A DNA stretch of 64,000 bases from an uncultured Pelagibacteraceae bacterium (GCA_902588585.1 CACIPQ010000004.1:1-64000), one strand, 5' to 3'; counted from the first letter of the stretch, positions 1-9,892 are shown. Numbers and translations: made by a program. The notes: generated by a model not told the origin, from the letters alone.

Positions 1-174
1 AGCAGAGAATTAATAAACGCATTAATAGCACTAGGATTTGGAGCTTCTTTAATATCTATTTTTGCTAGATTAGGTGGTGGAATTTTTACTAAAGGTGCTG
101 ATGTAGGAGCAGATTTAGTCGGAAAAGTTGAAGCCGGAATACCAGAAGATGATCCAAGAAATCCGGCGGTTTAA
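1..174 (+). pseudogene. hppA: Truncated fragment of membrane H+-translocating pyrophosphatase; left end cut by the window, right end stops inside the conserved core
   Basis: Frame 1 reads [57 protein letters not shown]. This is the H+-PPase core motif ([25 protein letters not shown]), which normally continues IADNVGDNVGDCAG; here a stop follows NPAV. Confidence 0.85.
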
Positions 175-1349
175 CACTTTATATTAAAGGTCATAGAATA
201 AAATTAATTTTTTTAGATAAGTTAATATTAGTTTTTTTTTCATTTATCATTTTTACAGGAACCTGGAACACTATAGAATCTTATTATTTTATAAATATAG
301 AAAATCATGACTTTTCGATAATAATTAAAAGTATTCTTTTTTTAAGATATTTAATTCTTTATTTTGCAATTAGATTATTTTTAGAAAAAGATTTAATAAA
401 TTTTAAAATTATATTTTTCGTCTATGCAGCTTTATCTTCGTTTGTAATTCTTGATATTATAATTCAATTTTATTTAGGAAAAAATATATTTGGTCTTACT
501 AGCCCATTTGTACATAAGCGAACTGGAATTTTTTATACTGAAGCAATAGCTGGTGGTTTTATACAAAAATTTTCATTATTTTTATTTTTTACTTTCGCCG
601 TCTATTCAAAAATTAAAAATATTAAAATAAAAATATCATTACTTACGTTATTTTTGTTTCTTGCTGTTTTGTCAATTATTTTTTCTGGAAACAGAATGCC
701 ACTAATTCTTTTTTTACTAGGAATATTTTTAATTTTTATTCAAAACAAAAGTTTAAAAAAATATTTTCTTTACATTGCCATTTCAACCATTTTATTATTC
801 ATCGTATCGATAAGTTCCAGCTCACATTTAAAAAATTATTATTTAAAATTCTATGATTCTTCTAAAGAAATATTTTCTTTGTATACATATCGAATTACGG
901 GTGTTGGTAATGATTTAAATTTTAAAGATAGACCTGTTTATGTACATGAATTCGATTCTGGGATAGGTACTTGGAAATTAAATAAATTTATTGGAGGGGG
1001 CCTTAAAGCTTTTAGATACAATTGTCCTAAAAGACAAATAAAATCAATCAATGAAAGAACAACATGTAATATACATCCTCATAACTATTATTTGGAAATT
1101 TTAGCTGACCTAGGTATTGTTGGAATTCTTTTATTCATATTAATTATATTTTTAACATATAAACAAACATATAAATTTCTTAATAATGAAAAAATCAAAT
1201 ACACAATATCGCCTTTTTTTTATATTTTTCTTCTAGAAATTTTTCCCATAAGGTCATCAGGAAGTTTCTTCACTACCAATAATGCTATATTCTTTTTTTT
1301 AGCATTGTCGGTAATAATAGGTTTGTCTGAGAAAATTAAAGAAAGATAA
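174..1349 (+). CDS. O-antigen ligase/polymerase (Wzy/WaaL-like) multi-TM protein, 5'-truncated
   Basis: The frame of ORF 654..1349 is open without stops back to ~171 (YIKGHRIKLIFLDKLILVFFSFIIFTGTWNTIES...DIIIQFYLGKNIFGL...IAGGFIQKF). No in-frame ATG/GTG/TTG was found before the TTG at 654. Many TM segments and a NIHPHNYYLEILADLGIVG motif typical of Wzy/WaaL. Confidence 0.7.
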   Translation, partial: TLYIKGHRIKLIFLDKLILVFFSFIIFTGTWNTIESYYFINIENHDFSIIIKSILFLRYLILYFAIRLFLEKDLINFKIIFFVYAALSSFVILDIIIQFYLGKNIFGLTSPFVHKRTGIFYTEAIAGGFIQKFSLFLFFTFAVYSKIKNIKIKISLLTLFLFLAVLSIIFSGNRMPLILFLLGIFLIFIQNKSLKKYFLYIAISTILLFIVSISSSSHLKNYYLKFYDSSKEIFSLYTYRITGVGNDLNFKDRPVYVHEFDSGIGTWKLNKFIGGGLKAFRYNCPKRQIKSINERTTCNIHPHNYYLEILADLGIVGILLFILIIFLTYKQTYKFLNNEKIKYTISPFFYIFLLEIFPIRSSGSFFTTNNAIFFFLALSVIIGLSEKIKER

Positions 1350-1377
1350 ATATTGAAAAGTGCAATGATTTTATTTT

Positions 1378-1452
1378 TGGCGGTCCCACGGGGAATCGAA
1401 CCCCGATTAGGTGATTGAAAACCACCTGTCCTAACCGTTAGACGATGGGACC
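1378..1452 (-). tRNA. tRNA-Glu (anticodon TTC)
   Basis: Reverse complement GGTCCCATCGTCTAACGGTTAGGACAGGTGGTTTTCAATCACCTAATCGGGGTTCGATTCCCCGTGGGACCGCCA folds as a cloverleaf; anticodon loop TTTTCAA; CCA encoded. Confidence 0.95.
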
Positions 1453-3215
1453 GAATTATTGATTGTCTTATTAACAGAAATATCATCGATAATAAACTCT
1501 ACATTTTTCTGACCTTTCCATTCATTAAGAGTTAATTTTCCAAAAATATTAATTTTTTTTCGTTTATTTGATAACAAATAGGTTTCAAGATCAGTTTTTA
1601 CAGCATTAAATGTCATGCTTTTAATAACCGATCCATCTGGAGCAGATAATAAAGCTTTTATATGTCTTTCTCCGACAATAAACGATTTCAAGAGTTCTAA
1701 ATTTTCAATAACAAATCTTGGTTCAGGATTTCCAGATCCAAATGGAGAAAGTGAGTTAATTTGATAAAAAAACTCTTCATTTAATGCAGAGGGTGAAATT
1801 TTAGCATCAAAAAAGAGAACGTTGTTTTTTGTTAATTTTTTTTTGATTTTGGAAAATTTATTGTTAATAAAAATTTTAAATTCTTCAATTTTATTTTCAT
1901 CAATAGTAAAACCACCTGCCATTTTATGACCGCCTCCTTTTTTCAAAATATTATTTTGAACAGCGTTTATGATGATAGTGCCTATATCAAAACCTAAAAT
2001 GGATCTTGCAGAAGCTCTTCCAAGACCTTTTTCGACAGAAATAATAACGGTTGGCTTATTATATTTATCTTTTAATCTTGCTGCAATAATTCCAATAATT
2101 CCCCCATGCCAATTATGACCAGAGAGAACTATAACAGATTCATTTTGGTCTATTGTAATATTGTTTTCAATATTTTTTAACATATCAGATTCTATTAATT
2201 TTCTTTCTTTATTAAATCCTTCAAGTTCGCTGGCAATTTTAAAAACCTCTTTTGAGTCTTTACTTAATAATAAATTGGCTCCGTGAGAACATTTTCCAAC
2301 TCTCCCACCAGCATTAATTCTAGGGCCTAAAATATATCCAAGATGATAAGTGGTTAAGTTGCTTTCAATTCCACAGATATTTTTTAGAGTTTTCAATCCA
2401 AGATTAGATTTTTTTTTTAAAATTTCAAGACCTTGACTTACGATTGCTCTATTTAGGCCGGTTAGTGGAACTACATCACAAACTGTACCCAAAGAAACTA
2501 GATCAAGGAAATTTATTAGGTTTGGTTCTCTTTTTTTATTTTTAACAAACCATTTTAACTCTCTTAATTTTTTGTTTAAAGCAACCAAAAACATCAAACA
2601 AACTCCAGCAGCACAAAGATAATTTAAATTTGATTTATCATCGTATCTATTGGGGTTAACTATAGAAAAAGCATTTGGTAATTTTAATTCTGACTGATGA
2701 TGATCTAATACTAATACGTCGGTATTTTTTTTTTGCGAAAAATCAATTGTATCAAAAGACATTGTCCCACAATCAACAGTAAAAATTAATTTTACACCAT
2801 TAGATATAAGTTTATCAAAACCTTGTTTACTTGGTCCGTATCCTTCAGTTTTTCTATCTGGTATATAAATTTCCATTTCATGATTAATTTCATTAAAATA
2901 ATTTCCCAAAATAGCAGTTGAAGTTGCGCCATCAACATCATAATCACCAAATATTCCAATTTTTTCTTTTTTAATAATTGCTTCAATTGTTCTGTTAACA
3001 GCTTTATCCATATCTTTTAAAATAAATGGATTTGGTAGTAAATTTTTTATTTTTGGATTTAAAAATAATTTAACTTCTTCAATTTTAATATTTCTTATTG
3101 CAATTAATCTAGACAAAATTTCACTCAAACTAAAATTATCTTTTAAAAAATTTACAGTTTCTTCACTATAGTTTTTAGATATCCAATCTTTGCCCAAAAC
3201 TGAACTTAAATTCAT
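1431..3215 (-). CDS. recJ: Single-stranded-DNA-specific exonuclease RecJ
   Basis: DHH motifs (GDYDVDGATSTAIL, VLDHHQ) and GHNWHGGIIGIIAARL; 594 aa. Confidence 0.95.
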   Translation of the reverse strand: MNLSSVLGKDWISKNYSEETVNFLKDNFSLSEILSRLIAIRNIKIEEVKLFLNPKIKNLLPNPFILKDMDKAVNRTIEAIIKKEKIGIFGDYDVDGATSTAILGNYFNEINHEMEIYIPDRKTEGYGPSKQGFDKLISNGVKLIFTVDCGTMSFDTIDFSQKKNTDVLVLDHHQSELKLPNAFSIVNPNRYDDKSNLNYLCAAGVCLMFLVALNKKLRELKWFVKNKKREPNLINFLDLVSLGTVCDVVPLTGLNRAIVSQGLEILKKKSNLGLKTLKNICGIESNLTTYHLGYILGPRINAGGRVGKCSHGANLLLSKDSKEVFKIASELEGFNKERKLIESDMLKNIENNITIDQNESVIVLSGHNWHGGIIGIIAARLKDKYNKPTVIISVEKGLGRASARSILGFDIGTIIINAVQNNILKKGGGHKMAGGFTIDENKIEEFKIFINNKFSKIKKKLTKNNVLFFDAKISPSALNEEFFYQINSLSPFGSGNPEPRFVIENLELLKSFIVGERHIKALLSAPDGSVIKSMTFNAVKTDLETYLLSNKRKKINIFGKLTLNEWKGQKNVEFIIDDISVNKTINNSVPSSNG

Positions 3216-4153
3216 TTTTTTATTATATTAGTAATTTTTTTAGAAAGTTTTTGACTTTTGTGTAAAATAAATGATGACGCCTCAAATGAATCTCCCTTGT
3301 CTTTCACTCCACTCAACATATCACCGTCGGTTACACCTGTTGCGCAAAATATAACATCTCCTTTTATCATATCTTCTATATTATACTTTTTCTTTAAATC
3401 AGTAATTCCTAATTTTTTTGCCCTGTTGATTTCTTCATTGTCGCTCAGTACAAGTCTAGTTTGCATTTGTCCGCCTAAACAATCTAGTGCCGCTGCGGCT
3501 AAAACTCCTTCGGGACCTCCGCCAATACCTAAATAAATGTCAACAGGAGAGTTTTGATCTACAACCGAAATAACACCAGTAACATCACCGTCTTGTATAA
3601 AATTAATTTTTACATTTAGTTTGTTTAACGATGAAATAATTTTATCGTGTCTCGGTCTCTTCAGAACACATGCGGTAATTTCATCTGGCTCAGTTTTTTT
3701 GGCTTCAGCAAGTAATTTAATATTTTTTTCAACTGAATTATCTAAATCTATAATTCCTTTTGGTAATCCTTTACCAATAGCAATTTTTTCCATGTATGTA
3801 TCTGGGGCTGACAACAGACCGCCTTTTTTTGCGACTGCAAGAACAGCGATAGCATTAGGCAAGTTTTTTGCCGCAAAGTTTGTCCCTTCTAATGGATCAA
3901 CGGCTATTTCTAATTCTTCACCTTTTCCAGTTCCAATTTTTTCACCAATAAATAACATCGGAGCCTCATCCATTTCTCCTTCTCCTATTACAACTTTTCC
4001 TCTCATTTCAATTTTATTGAGCTCAGTTCTCATTTCATCAACAGCGGCTTGATCTGCTGCTATTTTGTCATTTTTTCCTCTGAACTTTGAAGCACCAAAT
4101 GCAGCTCTTTCACAAACTCTAGTAAATCTATTTAACAATTTTGGATCAATCAA
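3212..4153 (-). CDS. glpX: Fructose-1,6-bisphosphatase class II
   Basis: GlpX motifs VIGEGEMDEAPMLFIGE, DPLEGTN, GIGGGPEGVLAAAAL. Confidence 0.95.
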   Translation of the reverse strand: MIDPKLLNRFTRVCERAAFGASKFRGKNDKIAADQAAVDEMRTELNKIEMRGKVVIGEGEMDEAPMLFIGEKIGTGKGEELEIAVDPLEGTNFAAKNLPNAIAVLAVAKKGGLLSAPDTYMEKIAIGKGLPKGIIDLDNSVEKNIKLLAEAKKTEPDEITACVLKRPRHDKIISSLNKLNVKINFIQDGDVTGVISVVDQNSPVDIYLGIGGGPEGVLAAAALDCLGGQMQTRLVLSDNEEINRAKKLGITDLKKKYNIEDMIKGDVIFCATGVTDGDMLSGVKDKGDSFEASSFILHKSQKLSKKITNIIKK

Positions 4154-4155
4154 TT

Positions 4156-5448
4156 TTAAATCTCTTCTATTCTGATAAATTTAGGATTTTTTAAAATAAA
4201 ATTATTTTTTTTCAATTCATTAATACATTTAACCAGGTTTTTGTTTTTGGCTTTGTGTGAAACTATAACTATAGAAGCAAATTTTTTTCCTCTAAGTGGA
4301 TTTTGAATTAATCTTTTTACAGAAATTTTATTTTTAGACATGATTTTTGTAATGGATGATAAAACACCTTTTTTATCAATAACATCTAATCTGATATATG
4401 AGGAAAACATTTTGTTTGATAGGTCTATAGATGTAATTTTTTTTCTATTTAAGTGAGATACAGCAAAAGGAAATTTTATATTACCTCTAAGAACGGAACA
4501 AATATCAGAAACTAATGCAGAAGTTGTTGGTCCCGGACCAGCGCCTTCCCCTTGGAGAACAAATTTTCCAATAGGTTTCCCTTCAACAATTACAGCATTT
4601 AGTACTCCATTAATATTACTTATTCGAGATTCCTTTTTAATCAAACATGGATGGACACATTGAATCAATTTTCCATTTTCTATTTCGCTTAGACCTAAAT
4701 GTTTAATTTTATAGCCTAAAATTTCTGCATTTTTTATATCTACTTCATCAATGTTATTAATACCCTCTATATTAATATTTGATTTAATAATAAAAGAATT
4801 AAAAGCAAGTGAGGATAAAATTTGAATTTTTGATTTCACATCCTCACCATTGAGATCTGACTTTGGATTTCTTTCAGCATATCCAAGTTTTTTAGCTTTT
4901 TCTAAAACAGATTTAAAATTCATTTTATCCATATTAGAAAGAATGTAGTTTGATGTACCATTTAAAATTCCATATACTTTACTAGCTTTGTTAGCTATTA
5001 AACCCTCTTTAAGAGTTCTAATAATGGGCACACCGCCAGCTACAGCAGCTTCGAATTCTAAATTAACTTTTTTCTTTTCAGCAAGTAATGCTAATTGATC
5101 ACCATACTTTGAAATTAATGCTTTATTTGCCGTAACAACATGCTTCTTATTTTTTAAACAATTAAATACAAGTTTTTTTGCTGCTCCATCAGCACCACCT
5201 ATTAATTCAACTACCAAATCAATATCCTTTAATTTTGAAGCGTGAATAAAGTTTGTTAGCCATTTTTTTTTAGGAATTTTTATTTTTCTTTTTTTATGTA
5301 TAGTTTTAGCAGAAACATATTTCACATCGAAATTCACATTATTTTTTTTAATTATAGTTTTTTTATTTTTAATTAAGTGAAGATATAAATTTAAGCCAAT
5401 ATTGCCTAAACCAACTATTGCTATATTTATTTTCTTATTTTTTTTCAT
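4156..5448 (-). CDS. hom: Homoserine dehydrogenase (C-terminal ACT domain)
   Basis: VGLGNIG Rossmann motif, VVTANKALI, AAVAGGVPIIRTLKEGL, GILNGTSNYIL. Confidence 0.95.
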   Translation of the reverse strand: MKKNKKINIAIVGLGNIGLNLYLHLIKNKKTIIKKNNVNFDVKYVSAKTIHKKRKIKIPKKKWLTNFIHASKLKDIDLVVELIGGADGAAKKLVFNCLKNKKHVVTANKALISKYGDQLALLAEKKKVNLEFEAAVAGGVPIIRTLKEGLIANKASKVYGILNGTSNYILSNMDKMNFKSVLEKAKKLGYAERNPKSDLNGEDVKSKIQILSSLAFNSFIIKSNINIEGINNIDEVDIKNAEILGYKIKHLGLSEIENGKLIQCVHPCLIKKESRISNINGVLNAVIVEGKPIGKFVLQGEGAGPGPTTSALVSDICSVLRGNIKFPFAVSHLNRKKITSIDLSNKMFSSYIRLDVIDKKGVLSSITKIMSKNKISVKRLIQNPLRGKKFASIVIVSHKAKNKNLVKCINELKKNNFILKNPKFIRIEEI

Positions 5449-5936
5449 TGTTGTTCTGTAATATCTGGATATTTTTTGTCTTTGCCCATATCAAAAATTA
5501 TTTTTGAAACTTTATCTATATCACATTCATCAAGATTTTTACAAAGTCTAACAAGTGTAATTTCTGGACGCTTTTTAATTTTACGTTTTTTACTTGCAAT
5601 TTTTTTAACTTTATTTTCATTTTTTATATCTATTTTTTTTGCCTTATCTCTTTTTTTTAATTTTTTTTTAATAATATTCTCTTTATCAGTTAAGGAAACG
5701 TATTTCTCTTTCTCTTCTTTAGACATATTTAACTGAACTAAATCAAAATCTTTCTCACGTTTTTTGTTTGAAGTTACCGTAAATACCTCTATTGATATAT
5801 TATTATCAAAATAGTTTTTTATCTCTTTTTTATTTGCACAAGGATGATCTCCACAAATATATATTTTCTTTGTATTTTCAGAATTAAATGTAGAACAGCT
5901 AAAAATAAATACAAACAAAGGTAAAAAATACTTCAT
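5445..5936 (-). CDS. Small Lys-rich putative lipoprotein of unknown function
   Basis: Signal peptide plus lipobox-like MKYFLPLFVFIFSCS; CGDHPCANKKE motif; charged tail; overlaps hom and argC by 4 nt. Confidence 0.7.
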   Translation of the reverse strand: MKYFLPLFVFIFSCSTFNSENTKKIYICGDHPCANKKEIKNYFDNNISIEVFTVTSNKKREKDFDLVQLNMSKEEKEKYVSLTDKENIIKKKLKKRDKAKKIDIKNENKVKKIASKKRKIKKRPEITLVRLCKNLDECDIDKVSKIIFDMGKDKKYPDITEQQ

Positions 5937-6961
5937 TTAATCCCTGTATTTTCTGGAAGATCATAAATTAAATTCATGTTCTGAATGGCTTGTCCAGCAG
6001 CCCCTTTAATTAAATTGTCTATGGCAGATAATATTAATATTCTTTTTTTTTCTTTTAGTGCACAAACCGAAATTTCACAAAAATTTGTATTAAGTACATT
6101 TTCTGTACCAAGATCTTTGTTTAATGGTAAAACTTTTACAAAATAATTATTTTTGTGATATTTTTTTAATTCTTTAAATATTCTGTTAATAGATATACCT
6201 TTTGATGGTTCAATATAAATTGAAGATAACATACCTCTAAAGGTTGGTATTAAATGAGGAACAAAAGTATAATTTATTTTAGTTTTAGATATTTTTGATA
6301 ATTCTTGATCTATTTCACTTGTATGTCTGTGTCTATAAATTCCATATGCATGAATTGCTGAATAAATATTCTTGTGATTAAATTTCTTTTTTAAATTTTT
6401 TCCTGCTCCTGAGTATCCTGATTTAGAATCTATTAAAATATTATATTTTTTAATTAATTTTTTTTTAAAGATCGGTATTAGAGGTATTTGAATTGATGTA
6501 GGGTAACAACCTGGACAAGCTACAATTTTATATTTTTTTATGTCCTTTTTAACAAATTCAGGAATTGAATATATTGATTTGTTTATCAAATTCGGAGCCT
6601 TGTGTTTTTTATTGTAAAATTTTTTATATATAGATTTATTTGATAATCTAAAATCAGCAGAAAGATCAATTATTTTTATATTTTTGTTTTTTAAATTTTT
6701 GGCTAAACTTTGACTTTCGCCCGTTGGTAAAGCAGTAAATAGAACATTTATTTTGTTCCACTCAACTGAATTTAAACTAGATATTCTAGGTAACTTTTTT
6801 TTAATTCTTTTGTCAAAAAATTGGATTTTTTTACCAATTTTTTTTTGTGCACAAAGATACTTGATATTAACTTTTGGATGTCCTGATAACAATTTTATTA
6901 AATCAAGGCCTACGTATCCAGTGGCTCCGGCTACAACGATATTAATTTTTTTTACTGACAT
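5933..6961 (-). CDS. argC: N-acetyl-gamma-glutamyl-phosphate reductase
   Basis: GATGYVGLDLIKLL, active-site VACPGCYPTS, HRHTSEI. Confidence 0.95.
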   Translation of the reverse strand: MSVKKINIVVAGATGYVGLDLIKLLSGHPKVNIKYLCAQKKIGKKIQFFDKRIKKKLPRISSLNSVEWNKINVLFTALPTGESQSLAKNLKNKNIKIIDLSADFRLSNKSIYKKFYNKKHKAPNLINKSIYSIPEFVKKDIKKYKIVACPGCYPTSIQIPLIPIFKKKLIKKYNILIDSKSGYSGAGKNLKKKFNHKNIYSAIHAYGIYRHRHTSEIDQELSKISKTKINYTFVPHLIPTFRGMLSSIYIEPSKGISINRIFKELKKYHKNNYFVKVLPLNKDLGTENVLNTNFCEISVCALKEKKRILILSAIDNLIKGAAGQAIQNMNLIYDLPENTGIK

Positions 6962-7003
6962 AATTTGGTTATATCACTTTTGGTATTAATAAAAATAAAT
7001 GAT

Positions 7004-7447
7004 TTATCTTTTAGAAAATTGGAAACTTCTACGTGCTTTTCTGTGACCGTATTTTTTTCTTTCAACTTTTCTAGAATCTCTGGTTGTGAATTTGTTCTTT
7101 TTGAGTGTTTTTTTTAAACTAGAATCTGCTTGTACTAAAGCTCTTGAAAGACCATGTATAACGGCGCCAGCTTGTCCAGAAAGACCGCCTCCTTTAACAT
7201 GACATTTTATATCAAATTGATTAATTACCTTAGTTTCTTCCAGAGGTCTTGTTACTAAAAGTTGGTGCACAGGTCTTTTAAAATATTGATTCATTTCTTT
7301 ACCGTTTACATAAATTTTTCCTGAACCTTTTTTAATCCACACTCTTGCTATTGATTTTTTTCTTCTGCCAGTAGCATATTTACTATCTTTAAAATCAAGT
7401 TTAATTTTTTTTGTTACAGTTTTATTTGCTGAAATTGTTGATTCCAT
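7004..7447 (-). CDS. rpsI: 30S ribosomal protein uS9
   Basis: YATGRRKKSIARVW, C-terminal DSRKVERKKYGHRKARRSFQFSKR. Confidence 0.97.
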   Translation of the reverse strand: MESTISANKTVTKKIKLDFKDSKYATGRRKKSIARVWIKKGSGKIYVNGKEMNQYFKRPVHQLLVTRPLEETKVINQFDIKCHVKGGGLSGQAGAVIHGLSRALVQADSSLKKTLKKNKFTTRDSRKVERKKYGHRKARRSFQFSKR

Positions 7448-7908
7448 TAAATTTTAATATAATTTTTTCTATTTAAATCTGAAAATTTAATTTCAGTAGG
7501 ATTTTGAGAAGAATGAGGATGTTCATCGCCATAGTACATCTTAAGTTTTCCTAATTGTTTTTTAGCTAGTGGACCGTCAGGGAGCATCCTTTTAACAGCA
7601 AGTTTTAATATTTCTTGTGATTTATTTCTTTCTTGTAATTTTTGAGGAGATGTTTCTTTTATACCTCCGGGATAACCTGTGTGTCTAAAATATTTCTTAT
7701 TTTCTAATTTTTTTCCAGTAAATTTAATTTTTTCAATATTTGTTACAATAACAAAATCACCATTGTCTTGATTTGGATTGAACTTAGCTTTATTTTTTCC
7801 TCTCAAAACCATTGAAATATATGATGCGAGTCTACCGACCACAAGGTTTTCAGCATTAACCAAATACCAATCATTTTTTATTTCTTTTTTCTTTATAAAA
7901 GGTGTCAT
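7447..7908 (-). CDS. rplM: 50S ribosomal protein uL13
   Basis: WYLVNAENLVVGRLAS, HTGYPGGIK, VKRMLPDGPLAKKQLGKLKMYYGDEHPH. Confidence 0.97.
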   Translation of the reverse strand: MTPFIKKKEIKNDWYLVNAENLVVGRLASYISMVLRGKNKAKFNPNQDNGDFVIVTNIEKIKFTGKKLENKKYFRHTGYPGGIKETSPQKLQERNKSQEILKLAVKRMLPDGPLAKKQLGKLKMYYGDEHPHSSQNPTEIKFSDLNRKNYIKI

Positions 7909-7956
7909 ATGAACTTGGCGATAATTACAAGTTATTATTTACTATGTCAATAAAAA

Positions 7957-8985
7957 CTATTGAATTAAAGATTTATAGTAAAAATTAATTGAGAAAATTA
8001 TTAGAAAAATAGTTGATAATTGATGCATTGAAGCAAAAATAATGTTAACTCCACTTATCAATGTTACGACACCCAAAAATCCTTGTATAAAAACCATAAA
8101 CATTAAAATGAAAGCATAATTATATAAGTGTATTTTACGTTTATATAAAACATAAATTAAAATCATCATTGCGTATAAAGTTATTAGATAAGCTAGATTT
8201 CTATGTATAAATTGAACAAATGATTCTTGATTAAGAAGCTCAAAGAAACCTTTGTGAAAAACAACATCGTCGGGAAAGTAATTTTCATTCATCATTGGCC
8301 ATGTTTGGTAAATCATACCCGCGTCTAATCCTGATGTAAAAGCACCAAAAGTTATCTGTAAAAAAATTAATAAAATAAATATCTTAATATAGGTATTATT
8401 TTTATAGAAATTAAAAAATATTTTATTTTTTGAATTTTTTAAATTTAAAAAATACCAATATGTTGATGAAAATAAAATTAAAGCTAAATTTAAATGAATT
8501 GCTAATCTGAAATGACTAACAGTAATATTTTCAACTAAACCACTTTTAACCATATACCATCCTATGGCACCTTGGATAACTATTAAAAAAAATAATAGAA
8601 AAAGTTTAATATTATATTCTTTTGAAAAAACTTTCTTATAATAAAAAATAACTAAAGGAACTATAAATGCCAAACCTAGTATTCTTCCTAAAATTCTGTG
8701 AATGTATTCCCAATAATAAATAATTTTAAATTCTGACAAGGTAATATCTGGATTGGCTAAATAAAATTGAGGTATCTCTTTATATAAATTAAAAGCTTCC
8801 TTCCAATCTTTATCAGAAAATGGTGGTAATATACCTGATACAACATCCCATCTAGTAATGGACAAGCCGGAGTCTGTTAATCTTGTTAACCCACCAACAA
8901 TAACTATTAAACCTATAAGAATTAATATTGAAATTAACCAATAATAAACCGGATTAAAAAATTCTTTTCTTAACAAAATTTTCAT
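7957..8985 (-). CDS. ctaA: Heme A synthase (CtaA/COX15)
   Basis: GGLTRLTDSGLSITRWDVVSGILPP, EYIHRILGR, FIHRNLAY. Confidence 0.95.
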   Translation of the reverse strand: MKILLRKEFFNPVYYWLISILILIGLIVIVGGLTRLTDSGLSITRWDVVSGILPPFSDKDWKEAFNLYKEIPQFYLANPDITLSEFKIIYYWEYIHRILGRILGLAFIVPLVIFYYKKVFSKEYNIKLFLLFFLIVIQGAIGWYMVKSGLVENITVSHFRLAIHLNLALILFSSTYWYFLNLKNSKNKIFFNFYKNNTYIKIFILLIFLQITFGAFTSGLDAGMIYQTWPMMNENYFPDDVVFHKGFFELLNQESFVQFIHRNLAYLITLYAMMILIYVLYKRKIHLYNYAFILMFMVFIQGFLGVVTLISGVNIIFASMHQLSTIFLIIFSINFYYKSLIQ

Positions 8986-9027
8986 TTTTTTGTTATATAG
9001 TATCTTAAAAAAAAAATAATAGTATTT

Positions 9028-9318
9028 ATGTCGCTGAAGAAAAACAAAGCAATTATAAAGGTAAGGAAAAAATTAGACTCGTTAGATAATAGGCTTCTTA
9101 ATCTTATAAAAATTAGGACAAAATTAGTACATCAAATACTACAAAACAAAACTTCTAAGAAACAAATTGTTGATAATGCCAGAATAAAGGTAATTTTAAG
9201 TAACATCAAAAGAAAATCCTTAAAAAAAAATATTGATCCCATACTAACGAAAAAGATTTGGAAAGAAATGATCAGGGCTTATATTGATTTTGAGTATAGA
9301 AAATTTAAAAAAAAATAA
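9028..9318 (+). CDS. Stand-alone chorismate mutase (AroQ-type)
   Basis: RKKLDSLDNRLLNLIKIRTKLVHQI plus C-terminal helix IWKEMIRAYIDFEYR; 96 aa. Confidence 0.8.
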   Translation: MSLKKNKAIIKVRKKLDSLDNRLLNLIKIRTKLVHQILQNKTSKKQIVDNARIKVILSNIKRKSLKKNIDPILTKKIWKEMIRAYIDFEYRKFKKK

Positions 9319-9320
9319 AA

Positions 9321-9512
9321 TTACTTACTATGTGGAGGAAGTTTTTTTTCAATAAAAAATTCGTGTTTTCTGGTATCAGGATTGTATTTTTTTAATTTTA
9401 ATTTTACTTTTGCTTTTTCACCTTTTGAGGGTTTTTTTACATAATAATTAAATGAGCTGTCCGTTTTTTTTTCCGGAACCAGTCTAACTTTTATTGAACT
9501 TTTCTTTGCCAT
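9321..9512 (-). CDS. rpmG: 50S ribosomal protein bL33 (Cys-free form)
   Basis: MAKKSSIKVRLVPEKKTDSSFNYYVKKPSKGEKAKVKLKLKKYNPDTRKHEFFIEKKL. Confidence 0.85.
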   Translation of the reverse strand: MAKKSSIKVRLVPEKKTDSSFNYYVKKPSKGEKAKVKLKLKKYNPDTRKHEFFIEKKLPPHSK

Positions 9513-9892
9513 TAATTTATTTTTTTAATCTTTTTAATAATATTTTTAATTTTGTCAGCTTTTACTTTAATTGATTTTCCAAAATTTTTCTTATTTACAC
9601 TAGAAAACAAAGTACCGTCAAGTTTTAATGAAGGATCATTTAAGGCTTTTTTTGCTCCATTAATTGTAAAACCTTTAATTTTCAGCAGACTATAAATTAA
9701 TTTTAAATATTCTATGTCTTTTTGAGAATAATATCTTCTGTTACCTAACAAAACTTTCGGTTTAATTTGTTTAAAATGCTTTTCCCAAAATCTTAAAGTA
9801 TGAGTGCCTAGTTTTTTATTTTTTTTATTTATTAAACCAATTTCTTGGGCAACTTCACTAATAGTTTTATAAGCTTCTTTAGTTTTTTGCAT
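9512..9892 (-). CDS. MerR-family transcriptional regulator
   Basis: HTH plus THTLRFWEKHFKQIKPKVLLGNRRYYSQKDIEYLKLIYSLL, downstream of ihfA as in other alphaproteobacteria. Confidence 0.9.
   Translation of the reverse strand: MQKTKEAYKTISEVAQEIGLINKKNKKLGTHTLRFWEKHFKQIKPKVLLGNRRYYSQKDIEYLKLIYSLLKIKGFTINGAKKALNDPSLKLDGTLFSSVNKKNFGKSIKVKADKIKNIIKKIKKIN

Noticed and set aside
1-1460. Integrase, transposase or phage genes next to tRNA-Glu
   Set aside because: None visible in any frame; integration is only suggested by position and the broken hppA/wzy join.
1220-1486. ORF on minus strand (88 aa)
   Set aside because: It covers tRNA-Glu and the antisense of the Wzy-like gene; no protein family resemblance.
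3258-4052. Plus-strand ORFs 3258..3536 and 3621..4052
   Set aside because: Antisense to glpX; composition typical of AT-rich antisense frames.
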